Assembly: GCF_002288925.2 (NCBI RefSeq) | Contig: NW_022097996.1 | Span: 6,504,686 to 6,568,685, forward strand | Source of the DNA: Delphinapterus leucas | Taxonomy: Eukaryota > Chordata > Mammalia > Artiodactyla > Monodontidae | Reading direction: 5' to 3' | DNA: 64,000 nt | Shown: piece by piece, positions 39,233 through 52,369 of the stretch | Position numbering within the stretch: the stretch's first letter is position 1 | Layout of the letters: every line of letters begins with the position of its first letter | The notes under the pieces: generated by a model | Seen by the model: the letters and a program-made list of their open reading frames with translations, nothing else | Databases searched by the model: none | What the model was told of the DNA's origin: nothing | Position numbers and translations under genes: made by a program

Positions 39233-40691
39233 GAATGGTCAGAATACATCTTGTGTTCAGTTTACAAAGCATTGCCAGCTGCTTTCCCCAGACTCCCGTC
39301 TGCAAGATCCCGAAGCTTATCTTAAGAAATTTTGCTCTTTTCCTTCCCATATTTCTCAGTACCTTCAGGTGGGCGGTGTACAGAAATTTGTCTAAGGATA
39401 TGAACATCTGGCTTTGCCTAGGGCCCCACGAAGGCTTGGATCAAGTTCATTCAACTTTACACAGATAAATTCAGGCATTAGACTTCAGTTTGCTAACTTG
39501 GGGAGTTACTGTCCAAAACACTAACATCTTAGCATAACATTCATGCTGACAAGTACCAAACACATTTGCTAATATATATACACGCATGCAATCATGCATA
39601 GATTTTGTATTCAGAGACCACTTAAGTAAGACCTCACACTTACATTAAAGAAATACAATTACTTCATTTGATCAGATCTGTTCTTTGGCATAGAATGAAG
39701 ATATTAGTTCCAAATAAAATCAGATCTGCATTCATTTTTAGATCTTCCAAAGACATGTTTAAGGAATCTCCCGTTCTTAGAAAAATGGTTTATACAGGAT
39801 GTAGAAACACTTGTAGAGGGGCTTAAATGAAGAATTTGAGATTTTGCTCTGCTTTTGTACTTCTGTGAAGTCAGGATCTTTGTTTCCAGATGAGTGTTCT
39901 TTCGATCTAAAACTGAAATGTTAGAGATAAACATGTCTATGTGGAAAAATGCTCTCTCCAACAAGTCTGTGTGCTCTTTTCCTTAAGGACAGTATTAGTA
40001 GAACATTCACATTTTAATAAGTGTTGCGGAAAATTTTCTCCTTGCATTTTCACTCTGGCCTTGGGAGTTCTTCGTGCATTTGAAATGCATGGATCACAGC
40101 AGAATTTATCAGTTTGGTCATCGGGTTTGATAACAGCTGTGGATAAGAAGGAAAGCTTATTTTATACAGAAATTGGAAGTGTGGGTAAGTTTTCTGGCAG
40201 ATGTGGTTGGTTTTGAGTTCGTGGAGTTCTAGGGTAACCGCTGTTTAAAGGGATGTGAAAACATGCACGTGAAGCTCAGGGCTTTCAATACACACCAGGC
40301 ACCGGTTTATACCCGCTCTGCTTCCCTGGGGGTCCCACAGAAAGTTGAACTGTAACAACTGCATTATTGATCATGATAATTTCATGCAGAAATCATTTGT
40401 ATAAAATCCATTTGTAGCTCTCAGTATAGCCAAGCTAAGGGTGTGGTGTGGTATTACTACTGAACAATCTCTTCTTAACGTGCCTTAGCATGGTAACAGG
40501 ATTTACCTGTCTGAACAAAAGAAGGAATAATTAAAAGGTGTTCACATATATGAAGCACTCCTCACTGAAGCTGACGGTGAGTTGTAATCCATTCCCACTG
40601 ACCGCAAAACAAGAAAAAGCCTCGAAGTGAAATATAGGGAGACTGGGGCCCTTATGGTAGAAAAAGGTGGGAAAATTCTAAAGAAATTAAA

Positions 40692-40797
40692 GTTATAATG
40701 TATATATATATGTATAACTGAATCACTTTACTGTACAGCAGAAATTAATGCAACATTGTAAACCAACTATACTTCAATAATAAATATTTTTAAATAA
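40692..40797 (+). mobile_element. Short L1 3' end fragment
   Basis: About 100 bp matching the terminal 'gtataactgaatcactttac', 'gcaacattgtaaaccaac' and ACTTCAATAATAAA block of L1, preceded by a short (TA)n. Confidence 0.85.
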
Positions 40798-41599
40798 GAA
40801 AGGAATTAAGTTTATAAGTCATGGAATGGATTATAATGGGAGCTCATGGAATCTCCTTCTCTTGAGGACTTTATCAGTAAAATTTTATGTCAATAATCTG
40901 GGTTTGACTTTCTTGTTTTGTTTTGTTTTTGTTTCTCGCTCTCCCCAAATGTCCACATTAATTCTGCTTTGGATCTCAAGACCTGGGAATACAGCTTTTA
41001 ATGGTTTCATAAAAATTCCATTACAACATTCTTTAATGAATTTATTATAATGAAATTTTATCCTGCATTGCAATCATTTTAGACTTTTCTCATAGACTTA
41101 CAGCCTTTTACTAGAATTTTGCTTTTTATATTTCACAAACAATATTGTAACAGGAAGAGTAAAGCTTCAAATGAAAATGTTTAAAACACAAAATTCTCAA
41201 CAAATCAACGTCTTTATGCAACCATATTTTAAACTTATCTTTTTCAATATACAATCCTCTTCATAACTGTAATTATTGTATACATTCTGACTAGGTTTTT
41301 TTTTTACTTAATATTTTATTATAAACAGTCCCCTCTATGCTTAACTAGTTTTTATATTTTTCTAGGTTAGTAGCTAAACACACTTGAATTTCTTTCCTAA
41401 ACAAATTCTTCATCATAGTAAATGGCACCATCATCTACCCAGATTTTAAAGCCAAAAATCTCGGAGCATTCAATTTTTTTGTATCTCTGAGGCCACTGCC
41501 CTTTTCCAAGCCTCTGTGACTTTCCATCTGAACAACCTCAAAAGTCTGAAAACTGGCCTCCTTACTTTTATTCTTCTTCCACCCTATTGTCCATTGTTC

Positions 41600-42010
41600 A
41601 CACAACAGTCAGAATGATTGTTTTAAAAACATAAATCACATCACATCACTCCTCTTTCTAAATCCTGCTGTAACACCCCACTGCACTTGAACAGAACCCC
41701 ATTGTGTTACTACTGCCTACCAAGATCCACAAGCTATGACCTCTGCCTTCAGCCCTAAGACCATTTCCCTCTATGGGTTCTCCTATTCATTCATTCATTC
41801 ATTCATTCATACATTCCTTAAATATTTACCGACTTTTTCTTATGCTTCAGTGACTTTTTTAGATGCTTGGAATAGAAAAGTGAATAAAACGTCAACTTCC
41901 TTCCTGAAGCTTCCATTCTACGGTACAGGGACCAAACTTGTTCTTGCCTCACAGCCTTTGCATTTGCTGCTCCCTCTGCTTTGGCATACCCTTTTCCAGA
42001 CCTGCTCAGG
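41600..42010. mobile_element. L2 sequence, two pieces in opposite orientation
   Basis: 41640-41780 and 41940-42005 ('cacagcctttgcatttgctg') read as plus-strand L2. 41782-41935, beginning with an (ATTC)n run and 'taaatatttaccgacttttt', reads as a minus-strand L2 3' end inserted between them. Confidence 0.6.
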
Positions 42011-42925
42011 GATGGATGGATATATTTGGATAGATACAGATGCGCAAATATGTCACTATAGCCAGTATATCCAGAACTCACTAGCCTGTGACCTCTAAGT
42101 AAAGTCACGTTTATGTTCTCAGCCTGCACTTGTGAAGATTAAATGAGTCAGAGAAACATTATCTGTAATTTTGATTTTATTAAGATCATTGCCAAATAAA
42201 TATCTCCATAATATTTCCAGAGATTTCTGAGACACAGTTCCTTAGGGTTTTGACCAAACTACAAAATGCGCTCCTCTGTAGAGGGATTCTAAGTTACAAA
42301 ATGCATTTCCAACAAGCTGAAAGATTATTTCCCTCCAGAGCCAGAGCTCTGCTGTGTAGCCTGGTGCAAATACCCCCGGCTTAACGGTATGGTTTTTATC
42401 ATGGATGCTGACTGGAAAATAATTTAGAGATGTTTTTGATTGGAAACAAATTTGGACCCATCGGTGCATTGCATCTAAAATGTTTCCCCTGCAAAGTGTT
42501 TAAACTTTTATTTTTGCATTTATCACATTGTATTATAGTCACGGGCAGAGCGACCACAATTCCTAGCTTACGCCTGTTGTCTTGAGTACCTGGTATAGAC
42601 AATAAACTCTAGTCCCCCAGGTTATGAGGCAGGTGTCTGGCTGGAGAAGCTGAGGCGTGCTGGGTGGTCCTAAGCCGAGTGTGGGTCTGTTGGAGAAATT
42701 GGTGAGGCTGGTGACCCAGGGATGTCTGGCCGATTTGCATGCAGAGAAGGGCTTTGAGGGGAAACTGACACGCTGGAGGCTGAGGGCAGAATCAGTGGAG
42801 GAGAGTCAGGAGGGCCTCAGAGATTATGTCTAAGCCTGTGAGGAGAGAGTTTCTGTTCCCGTTTCTGCTAAGAACACATCATAATCTAAGACAAGGAAAC
42901 TTCAGGGAAGAGTACCATTTTAGTT

Positions 42926-43120
42926 ATTTATTTATTTATTTATTTTTAAAGAGGACCATTTTTAAAGTCTTTATTGAATTTGTTACAATATTGCTTTTGT
43001 TTTATGTTTTGGTTTTTTGGCTGCGAGCCATGTGGGATCTTAGCTTCCCGACCGGGGATCAAACCTGCACCCCCTGCTTTGGAAGGTGAAGGCTTAACCA
43101 CTGGACCTCCAGGGAAGTCC
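42926..43120 (-). mobile_element. tRNA-derived SINE with (TTTA)n-type tail
   Basis: In minus orientation it has a GGACTTCCCTGGAGGTCCA head, a GGTTTGATCCCCGG-like B-box and a GCAGCC end followed by A-rich sequence. The (ATTT)n tract at about 42922-42946 lies on the tail side. A near-perfect repeat of CCATTTT(A/G)GTT at about 42915-42925 and 43121-43131 suggests the target duplication. Confidence 0.78.
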
Positions 43121-43972
43121 CCATTTTGGTTGTTTTAGAGCTTAGTTACGCTTGTATCAGGAACAGCATCCTGGCGGAGGAAATGAGGGCAATGAGACAT
43201 AATCCGAAGGTACTTTGCAACCCTCAACCTCAGAGAGCTGTGAAAGCAACTCAACCTGGGCTTCTAAGGATTCTGAGAAATATTCAGGTTGGGGGTGGGG
43301 TAATGGATTTGCGTGGGTCTTAACCATCAGTGCAGGATTTAACTTGGTTTGGTATCATTTTAGTTTTGAGTCCTCCAGTTATAGGGCCAATTGCAGCCTA
43401 TCCATTAGAAAAAAAAAGGCTATTTGATAGAGCCCTTCTTATCCTGGCAGGGACATGGATTGGCAAGAGGAAACTTTTCTGAATAGATAGGACCTTGGTG
43501 ATTTAGTGAAAGGTTCTTTCCATTGCAACAGGATGCTATCTTTCTCTATCCAAGGCTTGTTATTAAAGTACTCCGAGATTTTTGGATATTTGAGAACACT
43601 TATCAATATCAACTTGCTCATTCAACAAATAGCTATTTAGACCGTACTGTTTTCCGTGCCCCGTGTGAAGTGATCATGACAACCTCAGTATATGTATCTA
43701 TTCCTGTGGTTTCTTCTGTCGTGTGTATGCAGAGGACTCTCCCGAAATGTAATCTTAGCATCTATCTCCAATCTCTGCGCTAGATTACATTTCAAACTAC
43801 CTGCTGAATGCCTTCACATAACTGTCCTGTCTGCACTTTAAATCTACTGACCTAAAGGGGATTCATCCTCTCCCTCTCGTCACCACCTTACCTCCAACCC
43901 AAGTCAGTTGTCCTGCACTTGTGTTCTCTCTGTTTATAACAGCAACACCTTCTTCAGACCATTTGGAGTCAT

Positions 43973-44068
43973 TTTTTTTTATTTTTTTATACAGCAGGTT
44001 CTTATTAGTTATCCATTTTATACATATTAGTGTATATATGTCAATCCCAATCTCCCAATTTATCACAC
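43973..44068 (-). mobile_element. Short L1 3' UTR fragment
   Basis: T-rich start, then 'acagcaggttcttattagtt' and 'tcaatcccaatctcccaat', the same L1 block as at 15290-15365 in the same orientation. Confidence 0.82.
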
Positions 44069-44109
44069 TTAACTCCACCTTTATGGCCAACAGTCAGTCT
44101 TTCCCCAAG

Positions 44110-44680
44110 AGGGTTTACTTCCAAAATGCCTCTCAAATCTTTCCTCTATCGTTTCCACTCCAACAGCAATACTAAAATTCAGATTTCCACCTTATTTCAC
44201 TTGCCTAATTCCAGTAGCCTCTTCACTGGTTTCCTTATCCTACAATCTGTTGCATTTCTGTTTGACATTTTAGATTGGCTTTAGAAAGTTCTTCCCAAAT
44301 CACAGATCAGAAATTACATCTTTGTTCATGAACATTTCCAATTGCCTACAAAAATAAAAAGTCCCAACTCTCCATTTTAGCATCTCCTTTGTGCAATCTA
44401 TATTTTCCAGCCCTTTCTTCCACTATGTCATTGCTCAGAACTTACCCTCCAATTCCAGCAGATTATTCACTTCCATGACCTCAGACACTTGTATGTTTCC
44501 AGGCTTTTGATTATGCTATTGCCCTACCCGGGAGGACACCTACTGAAATCACATTCCTCCCTTTATAATCAGCTGGTTAGTACTAATTGATCACTCTCCT
44601 CTTCCTAAAATACTAGGTTTGGTTTTGTTTTAAACTCTTTGAACACACTTCTTCTGCTGTACTTTACGGTTAGTAATACA
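44110..44680 (+). mobile_element. L2 fragment
   Basis: 'tttccagccctttcttccac' and 'tccaggcttttgattatgct' with surrounding pyrimidine-rich sequence fit the L2 body. The boundaries are approximate. Confidence 0.5.
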
Positions 44681-45329
44681 CCAAATGTACTTGGGGGTCT
44701 GCCTCCCCTGATCCCTATAAATGGTCATGTGAACTTCCAAAGCTCACATAGCATCTCCAGACCTCTGCAAAGTTGCAGTGGTAGATATAAAATATTATAG
44801 AACTGTATGTGATTACGGTTGCCTTCCTCTCACTGAAGTCTTGGATGACAGGGCAGTTTTTTTCATTTTTGTTCTCTTTCGCCACACCTGGTTAACTCCT
44901 TCCTTGCACAAAGTGAGCCATCTTTGAAGACTTAAATATTTATGTTAAAACTTCACTGTCATGTAAAATGTAATGCCCTACATTTATGTCATATTATAGG
45001 TACTTGGGGACTATAGTAATCTTGAATATGTGAGAAATGAGATTTCTCTGAAATAGAAAAGCACAGAATGCATCAGAATAACTTTAGGAGAGCAGGCCAT
45101 GCCCGAAATGTGATTGACTATAGTAAGGTTTTAAATAAGTTGATATAATAATAACAAAAGTATTAGAGACATTCTGAGTCGATGACAAGGGAAATTGCTG
45201 AGAAGGTCAAAACACTGTTCCACCTAACAGCATAAAATAAAGAGACACACAGCAGCAAATATTGACAATATCTGGTGGCCAGTGACTTCAGTTATCAAAA
45301 TGTATTCATGCATTTATGTATTTATGTCT

Positions 45330-45485
45330 ATTTATTTATTTATGGCAGTAATCCCATTCAGGAGGGCTCCAACCTGAGACCTAATCACCTGCCAAAGACC
45401 TTACCTCTGAATACCGTCTCACGGGGGATTAGGTTTCAACATATGAATCTGGGGGAGGGGGGACACATTCAGTCTATAGCACTAG
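45330..45485. mobile_element. Old retroelement-derived block, family uncertain
   Basis: 'gagacctaatcacctgccaa', 'ggggattaggtttcaacata' and 'cacattcagtctatagca' are a well-known interspersed mammalian repeat motif whose family I cannot name with confidence. Confidence 0.5.
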
Positions 45486-45499
45486 GAAGTTTGACTTGA

Positions 45500-48260
45500 A
45501 CTAGTGTAGCTTGCTCTTTGCTGCCCTTCCCAAAACATCTGTGGCCCCCTCCATCCCATTCTTATCACAAAACCCATGCTAGTCAAAATGCAATTCTGAT
45601 ACGGGTTGGAGTCGTTCTTCAGTCTCAATGATACCCATCTCAGGTTGCCAGCTGCCTGAGAGGTACTTCTTTTCGGGGTCTTATAATGCGTGAGTATTAT
45701 TTTATTAGTGTATTTGTATAAAGCGGAGGAAACTGCTGCTGTTTACCTGGTGCGCCATCTCCATGACATACGCATCCCAGTCTTTGAACAAATACATGCA
45801 TTTATACACATACACACATTGAAAAAGGCAGGGCCACTAGCTCCAATCAGCTAATGATGGGGCCCTGGAAGTGGGAGGGGATGGGGGGGGGACAGGGTCC
45901 CCCGTGTCATGTCCTTTATACTTTTCTTACAATTTTTTCAATTTCACATTTTTAAATTTTAATTTAATTTTTTTTTCAACTTTCAACTGTGCAAAACTCA
46001 TCTCTATTGAGAGAGAGATGCATTTGGTTATTTTGGTCTGATGCAAAACAAAGCATTTGATTCTGGTAGTTTTCCTTGCTCTGATTCCATGACCATCAAT
46101 CAACTTTCTGTAGGCTGGTAAAGAGAATGTACTGATCACATTCGGTAAGTCATCACAGTAACATCCCCTTTAGTTCTGGATTTAAAAATCAAAGCCACAA
46201 ATGACCAAATTGAAAAAAGAGAGAGAGAGAGAAAAAAATAAATCACACAAACAAAATATCAATGCCATGAAAAATATATATTTTTTGAGGTGAGTTGATA
46301 AAACCAGATTTCTGAGGAGGTAACCAGACCAAGAACACATAGAAATTCAACCTGGTAATAAACACCACCTGCGAGAGCTGGTTGCATGGGCTTCACCTAA
46401 CCCAACAGGAACTGGGCCTCATGCAAGAGTTTCTCATTTCTCTGGTTCATTATTGACAATGGCCATAATCTTTTTTGGATGTATTATTTTCTTTGTTCCA
46501 GAAAAAAGGAAGGAGATTAATTGAGGGAGGGAGAGAAATATATATATTTTTTGATTTATGATGTCAGCAAGGACAAAAATCTCCAAAGTTAACTAAAATA
46601 AATAACTGTGAATTCCTTCATAAACGCAATTGTCTACATTAGGGGAAAAATATGCAATGCAGCACCCAAACTGCAATAACACGAAAATTCACACACCTTG
46701 AAAATAGTGTCTATAGTTTCTGAGAATTTTAGAAATGCAATAAACTATGCGATGGCCTCAAGATTGCAAATACTCTGGAAGAAACTCACTGCAGGGCAAC
46801 GTGATAGGTGACAGTGGTGCTGGTATATACACACAGGGCCTTATTTTGTTTCTTGTGTTGTCTTCTCGGTAAGAGCAGCAGCCTCGATCAGCTGTTCTAG
46901 GCCTCTCCACTTTTCTGTGATTTTCTCAGATTTCCTAGCACGGGAATGAAGCCAACAGTCAATGGAAAGCCCGGCTCTGGCTGAGGGTCTTTCTCTTCAG
47001 GTTGTGTACACGCACACAGCTCAGAAGAGACCACCATCCTGATGCTGTTTAACAGGAAAGCACTCTTTGCTAATTTTTTGCTTTGATAAAAAAAAATTGG
47101 CAAATATACATTGTGTTACATTTCTACAAAGATAGTCCTACATTAGTATGGTTTCCTTATGTGGTTAATTAAGCAACAAAGCAAAAATACATATTGTATT
47201 TACACCTGATAACTGGCCACATTCAGTAATTTTGTTTTAGCTAATCATATCATCGAACATTTTAAAATGTAAGTTCATAAGTACGTAAGAGTGTATTATG
47301 TCAGATCACAAATTTATAGCTTATTTTAAAAACTTGATGACAAAATTAGGTCATGCTAATGGTTAAAAAAAAGTATTTTCGAAAGTAAAAAATAATTTTA
47401 CTTTTTAAAAAAGTTCCACCTTAATTCTTTAAGTAAAAAAAGAAAAAGAAAAACAGCAAGTGAGCGGAGATCTTGGAATTCCTTTCTTGTTTAATTTTTA
47501 AAATAATTTAGGGGGAAGGGACATACTGGTAAAGATTTTGTCTTTAAATAGTTTCTTTTGGAAAACATCAACAACTGAAATATTTAAAAAGTGATTAACC
47601 ACTTGCAAGAGACTGAAAACATCCTAGGTATGTGCATTCCCAAAACATACATTTTCCAATTGAGACTTTTAAACTGTCGATACCCAAGAGACAATGCCAT
47701 TGACGTGTACCTGGCACTAGTTCTGCCAGTTAATTTTTTCCCCAGAGAGTACTTTTGGGCGACAGAGTGGCGTCCTGGCTTCCCAGGTTGTTGCATTGAC
47801 AAACTGCAGTGGAGTAAAGTCAAGGGGCCTGACAAAATCTCATTAATCATTTTAAATTAAATCCAACCCTCCTGTCCAACCAGGCCGAGAAGAAAGCCAA
47901 TTTTTTTTTTTTAAACAAATGAAAATTTCCTCTGTAAAGATTTGGTATCTTTCTCTGGTTGGTCTTTAATTTGATTAGACAAAAATAAAATAAAACAATC
48001 CACTTCTCTAAGCTTGAAAACAAAACATTTGTCCAGATATGATTTAACAGATCAGCCAAGTGTCTTTTAAAAATGAAACAAATTTTGAATAAAAATACCT
48101 GGAAACATTCTGAGGGGAAGCAATACTAGTTAAATTAGGAACACTATTTATCTTTATTTTCTGAATACTTCAATGAATTTATTTTGCTCTATCGAAAATA
48201 CATCATCCTTAATAACATTTAAAAGAAGAAATAAGAGAAAAAATCCATTATCCATAATAT
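45500..48260. other. Gene-free sequence with an exon-like stretch at 45.72-45.80 kb
   Basis: Mostly AT-rich unique DNA with short GA and TA tracts at 46.2-46.55 kb. An isolated CpG-keeping segment at 45.72-45.80 kb is discussed in the findings. The paired frames at about 47584-47860 on both strands have no recognisable content. Confidence 0.5.
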
Positions 48261-48269
48261 CTTGGTATA

Positions 48270-48690
48270 TTGTATCCCAGTCTGTTCTTTCCATTCATAG
48301 GTTTTTGCTTTGTTTTACATAGTAACCATAATGTGTGTATATATGCAATTTAATCTTCTTTTTAATACTTATCATTATTTATAACTGTTAACTCACATTA
48401 TTCATAAACATCATGGCATCATAATAACAGGTCATGAGGATGCGTTCTGGTCTACTTGACCAGTGCTTAGCATGCTGTCTGGTACCCCGTGTGTACTCAA
48501 ACATTGGTTATTTTTTACAATAGCCCCAGGTTTGGGGCATTCCAGTGGTTTCTATCTTTTCCTTTTTTTGAAATTAAAAACAATGACGTGACTAAGAGTG
48601 TACGTACTGCCTTTCCTCTATTTGGGATTATTTCCTTAGGATGGCTTCCCAAAGTGGACATATTCACTTACAAATGCTTGTAAACAACTG
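48270..48690 (-). mobile_element. Old L1-type fragment
   Basis: 'tttccattcataggtttttg', 'gtgtatatatgcaatttaat' and a later 'aaattaaaaacaatgacgtg...' block resemble antisense ancient L1. Similar but weaker sequence lies at about 41230-41350. Confidence 0.4.
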
Positions 48691-49908
48691 TAGGGAGTTG
48701 AGCTATTAATAGCGATATTAAAGAAAAAGTTCACTTTAAACACAGGAAAAGACTCCAATTAGAATAAATGGGTTATTATTTTAAATATATAGACTTCTGA
48801 ACAAGCTAACTCTCATTGAGCACCATATTAATAATATTGCCAATCATGTAAGAGATCAGTTTAGAGAAGTAACAAGATCAATGGCTTAAACTCTCAAAAT
48901 TAAAAAAAAGACAATCAAAGTAGCAGTAATTTATGCAAATATTTGAAATTAGAAGACCCAGAGAAATGAATTTACATCCAGAACAATACATAGGTTGAAT
49001 CTGTATTAGTTTTTTTAAGAGTTTACTCTAAACATTCTGATTTGTAAATTGTGTACACCTGAAAGGTCTGGTTATATTTTTTTGAAATGCAAATAGTAAA
49101 GTCATCTTTCTATATACTTATATATTAGAAACTAAACCAGGGCTAAAATAATTCAGTTAGGTTTACTGAGAAACTGCTTTGGGCCAAGGTCTGTGTTAGG
49201 TGCTGAGGGAGACATAAGAAGAATAAAATTTCCACCTGCAAGAATTGAGAAAGTCGCCCTGGAGGGGAGTGAGTCTGAGGGGACTTTGAAGGACAAATAA
49301 CATTTCAACAGGTAAAGAGGCAGAGGGGTTACAAGCTTTCCAGAGAGAAGCACCACAGATGAGATTAGAGAGTGTTAGTTTGAACAGAGTGCGCTTAGAA
49401 AAAAATCCTGTTGATGATCAATTTGGAGGACTCGTAAAAGTTTTCGAGCATTTTCTCTTTTCCTTTTCTTAAAAAAATATAATCTGTACTGTATTTTAAA
49501 AACATAAGTAATGATGGTGTATAGAAAGGATGCACTAGCAGTATGCAGTTGGTATGGTGTGTTCTGGGCTTCAAACAACACGGCCCTTACCGGAAAGGAC
49601 GGTGTAGACAGGTCTGAGTTGCAGTGGACCATAAATTCTCTTGTGGGTTTCCACAGAGCTCAGATTACACACTGAATAAGGAGGTATTTGGGCAGAGACG
49701 ATATAAAAGCCATTAGCGCTACTATGATTTTCTAGCCTCAAAGAACTCAGCCCCAAGTGGAAAAGGTAGACTCTCGAAAAGGCCTGAGTGTAGATGAGAA
49801 AGGAACAATCTACTTGGGCTGCAGCACATGCAAAGCTCAGCGTCCTTCTTGAAACTCCCCTTCCCTAGCTCTCGGGATGCCATTCTTCTCTGGTCCTTCT
49901 ACAGTTTT

Positions 49909-50133
49909 TTTTGTTTGTTTGTTTGTTTTTTGTTTTTTTTTTGTGGTACGGGGGCCTCTCACTGCTGTGGCCTCTCCCGTTGCGGAGCACAGGCTCCGGA
50001 CGCGCAGGCTCAGCGGCATGGCTCACGGGCCCAGCCGCTCCGCGGCATGTGGGATCTTCCCGGACCAGGGCACGAACCCGTGTCCCCTGCATCCGCAGGC
50101 GGACTCTCAACCACTGTGCCACCAGGGAAGCCC
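49909..50133 (-). mobile_element. Young CHR-2-like SINE
   Basis: In minus orientation it carries the full head (GGGCTTCCCTGGTGGCACAG), the body ending GAGGCCCCCGTACCAC and a long A-rich tail (T/G-rich 49909-49942). A perfect 14-bp duplication, CCTTCTACAGTTTT, lies at 49895-49908 and 50134-50147. Overlapping open frames here encode only SINE translation. Confidence 0.95.
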
Positions 50134-50727
50134 CCTTCTACAGTTTTAAAGAGCCCTCATTTTCTTTCTTCTTTTTCTCTACAAAAGCTGAAATGCTGCG
50201 TTTCCCAAATATTTCTTTTTACTCAACATATTCCCTAGAGGAGGTGTCTTTTCCCATGCTTTACCTCGTATAATGACCCCCAAACTTACATATCTAGTCT
50301 TATTCTGTACCTGCAATGTTCTATTGATTCTTTCAAATTCAAAACATCCAAAAATTGGAAACATCATCTTTTCTATTTCATCCCATTGGTTGCTTCCCCT
50401 TGTAGCTACCTTTGATGATAGGACAACCAGATCCTCATATTAGAAGCCCTTCCCCCAAATCACTAAATCCTATCAATTTTCAGTTGGTTTTAAAAATTCA
50501 TTCCTCCTCTGTAAATCCTCTGCCACTTGCCTAGTTCAGGCCTTACAATAGAATCTGACAGGCTGGGAGCAATCCTTGACCTTAAGAAGATCACATTTTG
50601 ATAAAGAAGTTGGACATGTAGAAAATTAACACCAGTAGTATGTGTGATAGAGACAGTCTTTGATAGCTTTGACCAAGAAATTAGATTTGAGGTGGATCTT
50701 AGGTGATAAGTTGGGGGACTTTAAATA

Positions 50728-50920
50728 TTTACTTGGTTCCACCGGGTCTTAGCTGAGGCAGGTGGGCTCCTTAGTTGCAGTTCGCCGCCTCCTTAGTTGT
50801 GGCATGCAAACTCTTAGCTGTGGCATGCATGTGGGATCTAGTTCCCTGGCCAGGGATCGAACCTGGGCCCCCTGCATTGGGAGCGCGAGTCTTAACCACT
50901 GTGCCGCCAGGGAAGTCCAA
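50728..50920 (-). mobile_element. CHR-type SINE, medium form
   Basis: In minus orientation it has a GGACTTCCCTGGCGGCACAG head and a tRNA-like GGTTCGATCCCTGG, with repeated 'agctaagagtttgcatgcca'-type body. A 15-bp duplication, GGGGGACTTTAAATA / GGGGGACTTTAGATA, lies at 50713-50727 and 50921-50935. No long A tail remains. Confidence 0.9.
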
Positions 50921-51048
50921 GGGGGACTTTAGATACAGGAGGGAGAGGAGGATGCTACAGAAAGAACAGCTTGTAAAAGGCAAAGACAGACCAGACCACA
51001 TTTGAGGAATGTTGCCGGAGATGAGGCTTTAAAGGTAAGCGGAGGCCA

Positions 51049-51254
51049 TGGGCTTCCCTGGTGGCGCAGTGGTTGAGAGTCCACCTGCCGATGCAGGGGA
51101 CACGGGTTCGTGCCCCGATCCAGGAAGATCCCACATGCCGCGGAGCGGCTGGGCCCGTGAGCCATGGCCGCTGAGCCTGCGCGTCCGGAGCCTGTGCTCC
51201 GCAACGGGAGAGGCCACAGCAGTGAGAGGCCCGCGTACCGCAAAAAAAAAAAAA
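51049..51254 (+). mobile_element. Young CHR-2-like SINE
   Basis: Full-length copy from GGGCTTCCCTGGTGGCGCAG to CCCGCGTACCGC plus an A15-A17 tail. The 18-bp duplication, AAAGGTAAGC(G/A)GAGGCCA, lies at 51031-51048 and 51255-51272 with one difference. Low divergence, intact CpGs and a homopolymer tail point to a recent insertion. Confidence 0.96.
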
Positions 51255-51898
51255 AAAGGTAAGCAGAGGCCAGATCGTGAAGGGTCTTACATGCCACACT
51301 AGGGAGGCTACGCTTAATTTTGTAGTGAGAAATGAGACATTGAAAGACTTTCTCTAAACTCTCCCTACTGATCATCTAAGAGCCACCTCAAATATAATAA
51401 TGTGGGTAAATGCAAAAGAGCTTTTTTTCTTAATTTATTTAAAATATATATGACTGTCCACAGCAAATTATACCATTATATTGTGGAGTTTATAACATAG
51501 GCTATATATAAGACAGATGACAACTATAAGATAACCAACAGGGTAAATACACCTCTATGGTTACAAAGTTCATATTTTATATTAGGGGGTACAGTGTTAA
51601 GTGCATATACATTGTGTAAGGTTGCATATCTTGATATGGGCTTGGTTTACACAGGTGTGTGCATTTATGAAGACATTGATTAGTACACTTATTAGAATTA
51701 TTTTGTCATAGAATTCAAAATTATGCACATGTGAAATATATTTAGATATCTGCTTCAGAATCTTAGAAATTGTTTACTACCAGTCTGAAATTCCCCTTGA
51801 TTTTCAAAAGTTGTTTTGGTTATCTTATGTTTTGTCTTTGAAAATTCTGTAGTACATCGTTCAGTTGTAATATCAGGGCTAGATCTGGAAGGCAGGAC

Positions 51899-52077
51899 TA
51901 CTCACTGCTGTGGCCTCTCCCGTTGCGGAGCACGGGCTCCGGACGCGCAGGCTCAGCGGCCATGGCTCACGGGCCCAGCCGCTCCGCGGCATGTGGGATC
52001 TTCCCGGACCGGGGCACGAACCCGTGTCCCCTGCATCGGCAGGCGGACTCTCAACCACTGCGCCACCAGGGAAGCCC
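51899..52077 (-). mobile_element. Tail-less CHR-2-like SINE
   Basis: Nearly identical to the neighbouring young copies in its head and body (CpGs kept). It stops at the point corresponding to 'ccacagcagtgag' and has no A-rich tail and no clear target duplication. It is either 3' truncated by a deletion or an unusual integration. Confidence 0.88.
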
Positions 52078-52194
52078 TACACTGTCCTTTATCATTCCAA
52101 TGTTAAGTGTTTTAATGATTAAATAACTGTTAAGATATACATCATACGTTTGCTCTCCATTAAGCGGTAGTTTTCCTCTCATTACCCAATCATG

Positions 52195-52300
52195 TAACTT
52201 CTGTGAAGGCAGAGCCCATGTCCAGGTATCACTAGTACCTGGCACAATGCTTAGCACATGGAAGACCCTTGATAAATATATACTGAATGAATGAATAAAG
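52195..52300 (+). mobile_element. L2 3' end beside the SINE cluster
   Basis: 'gcagagcccatgtccaggta', 'tacctggcacaatgcttagc' and 'tactgaatgaatgaataaag' are the L2 terminal block. Confidence 0.75.
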
Positions 52301-52369
52301 ACTGTTTACCATCATTCACAATATTCCTTTCCCAACTGATTCTGAACAGAAATCATCAAGATTAGGAGA

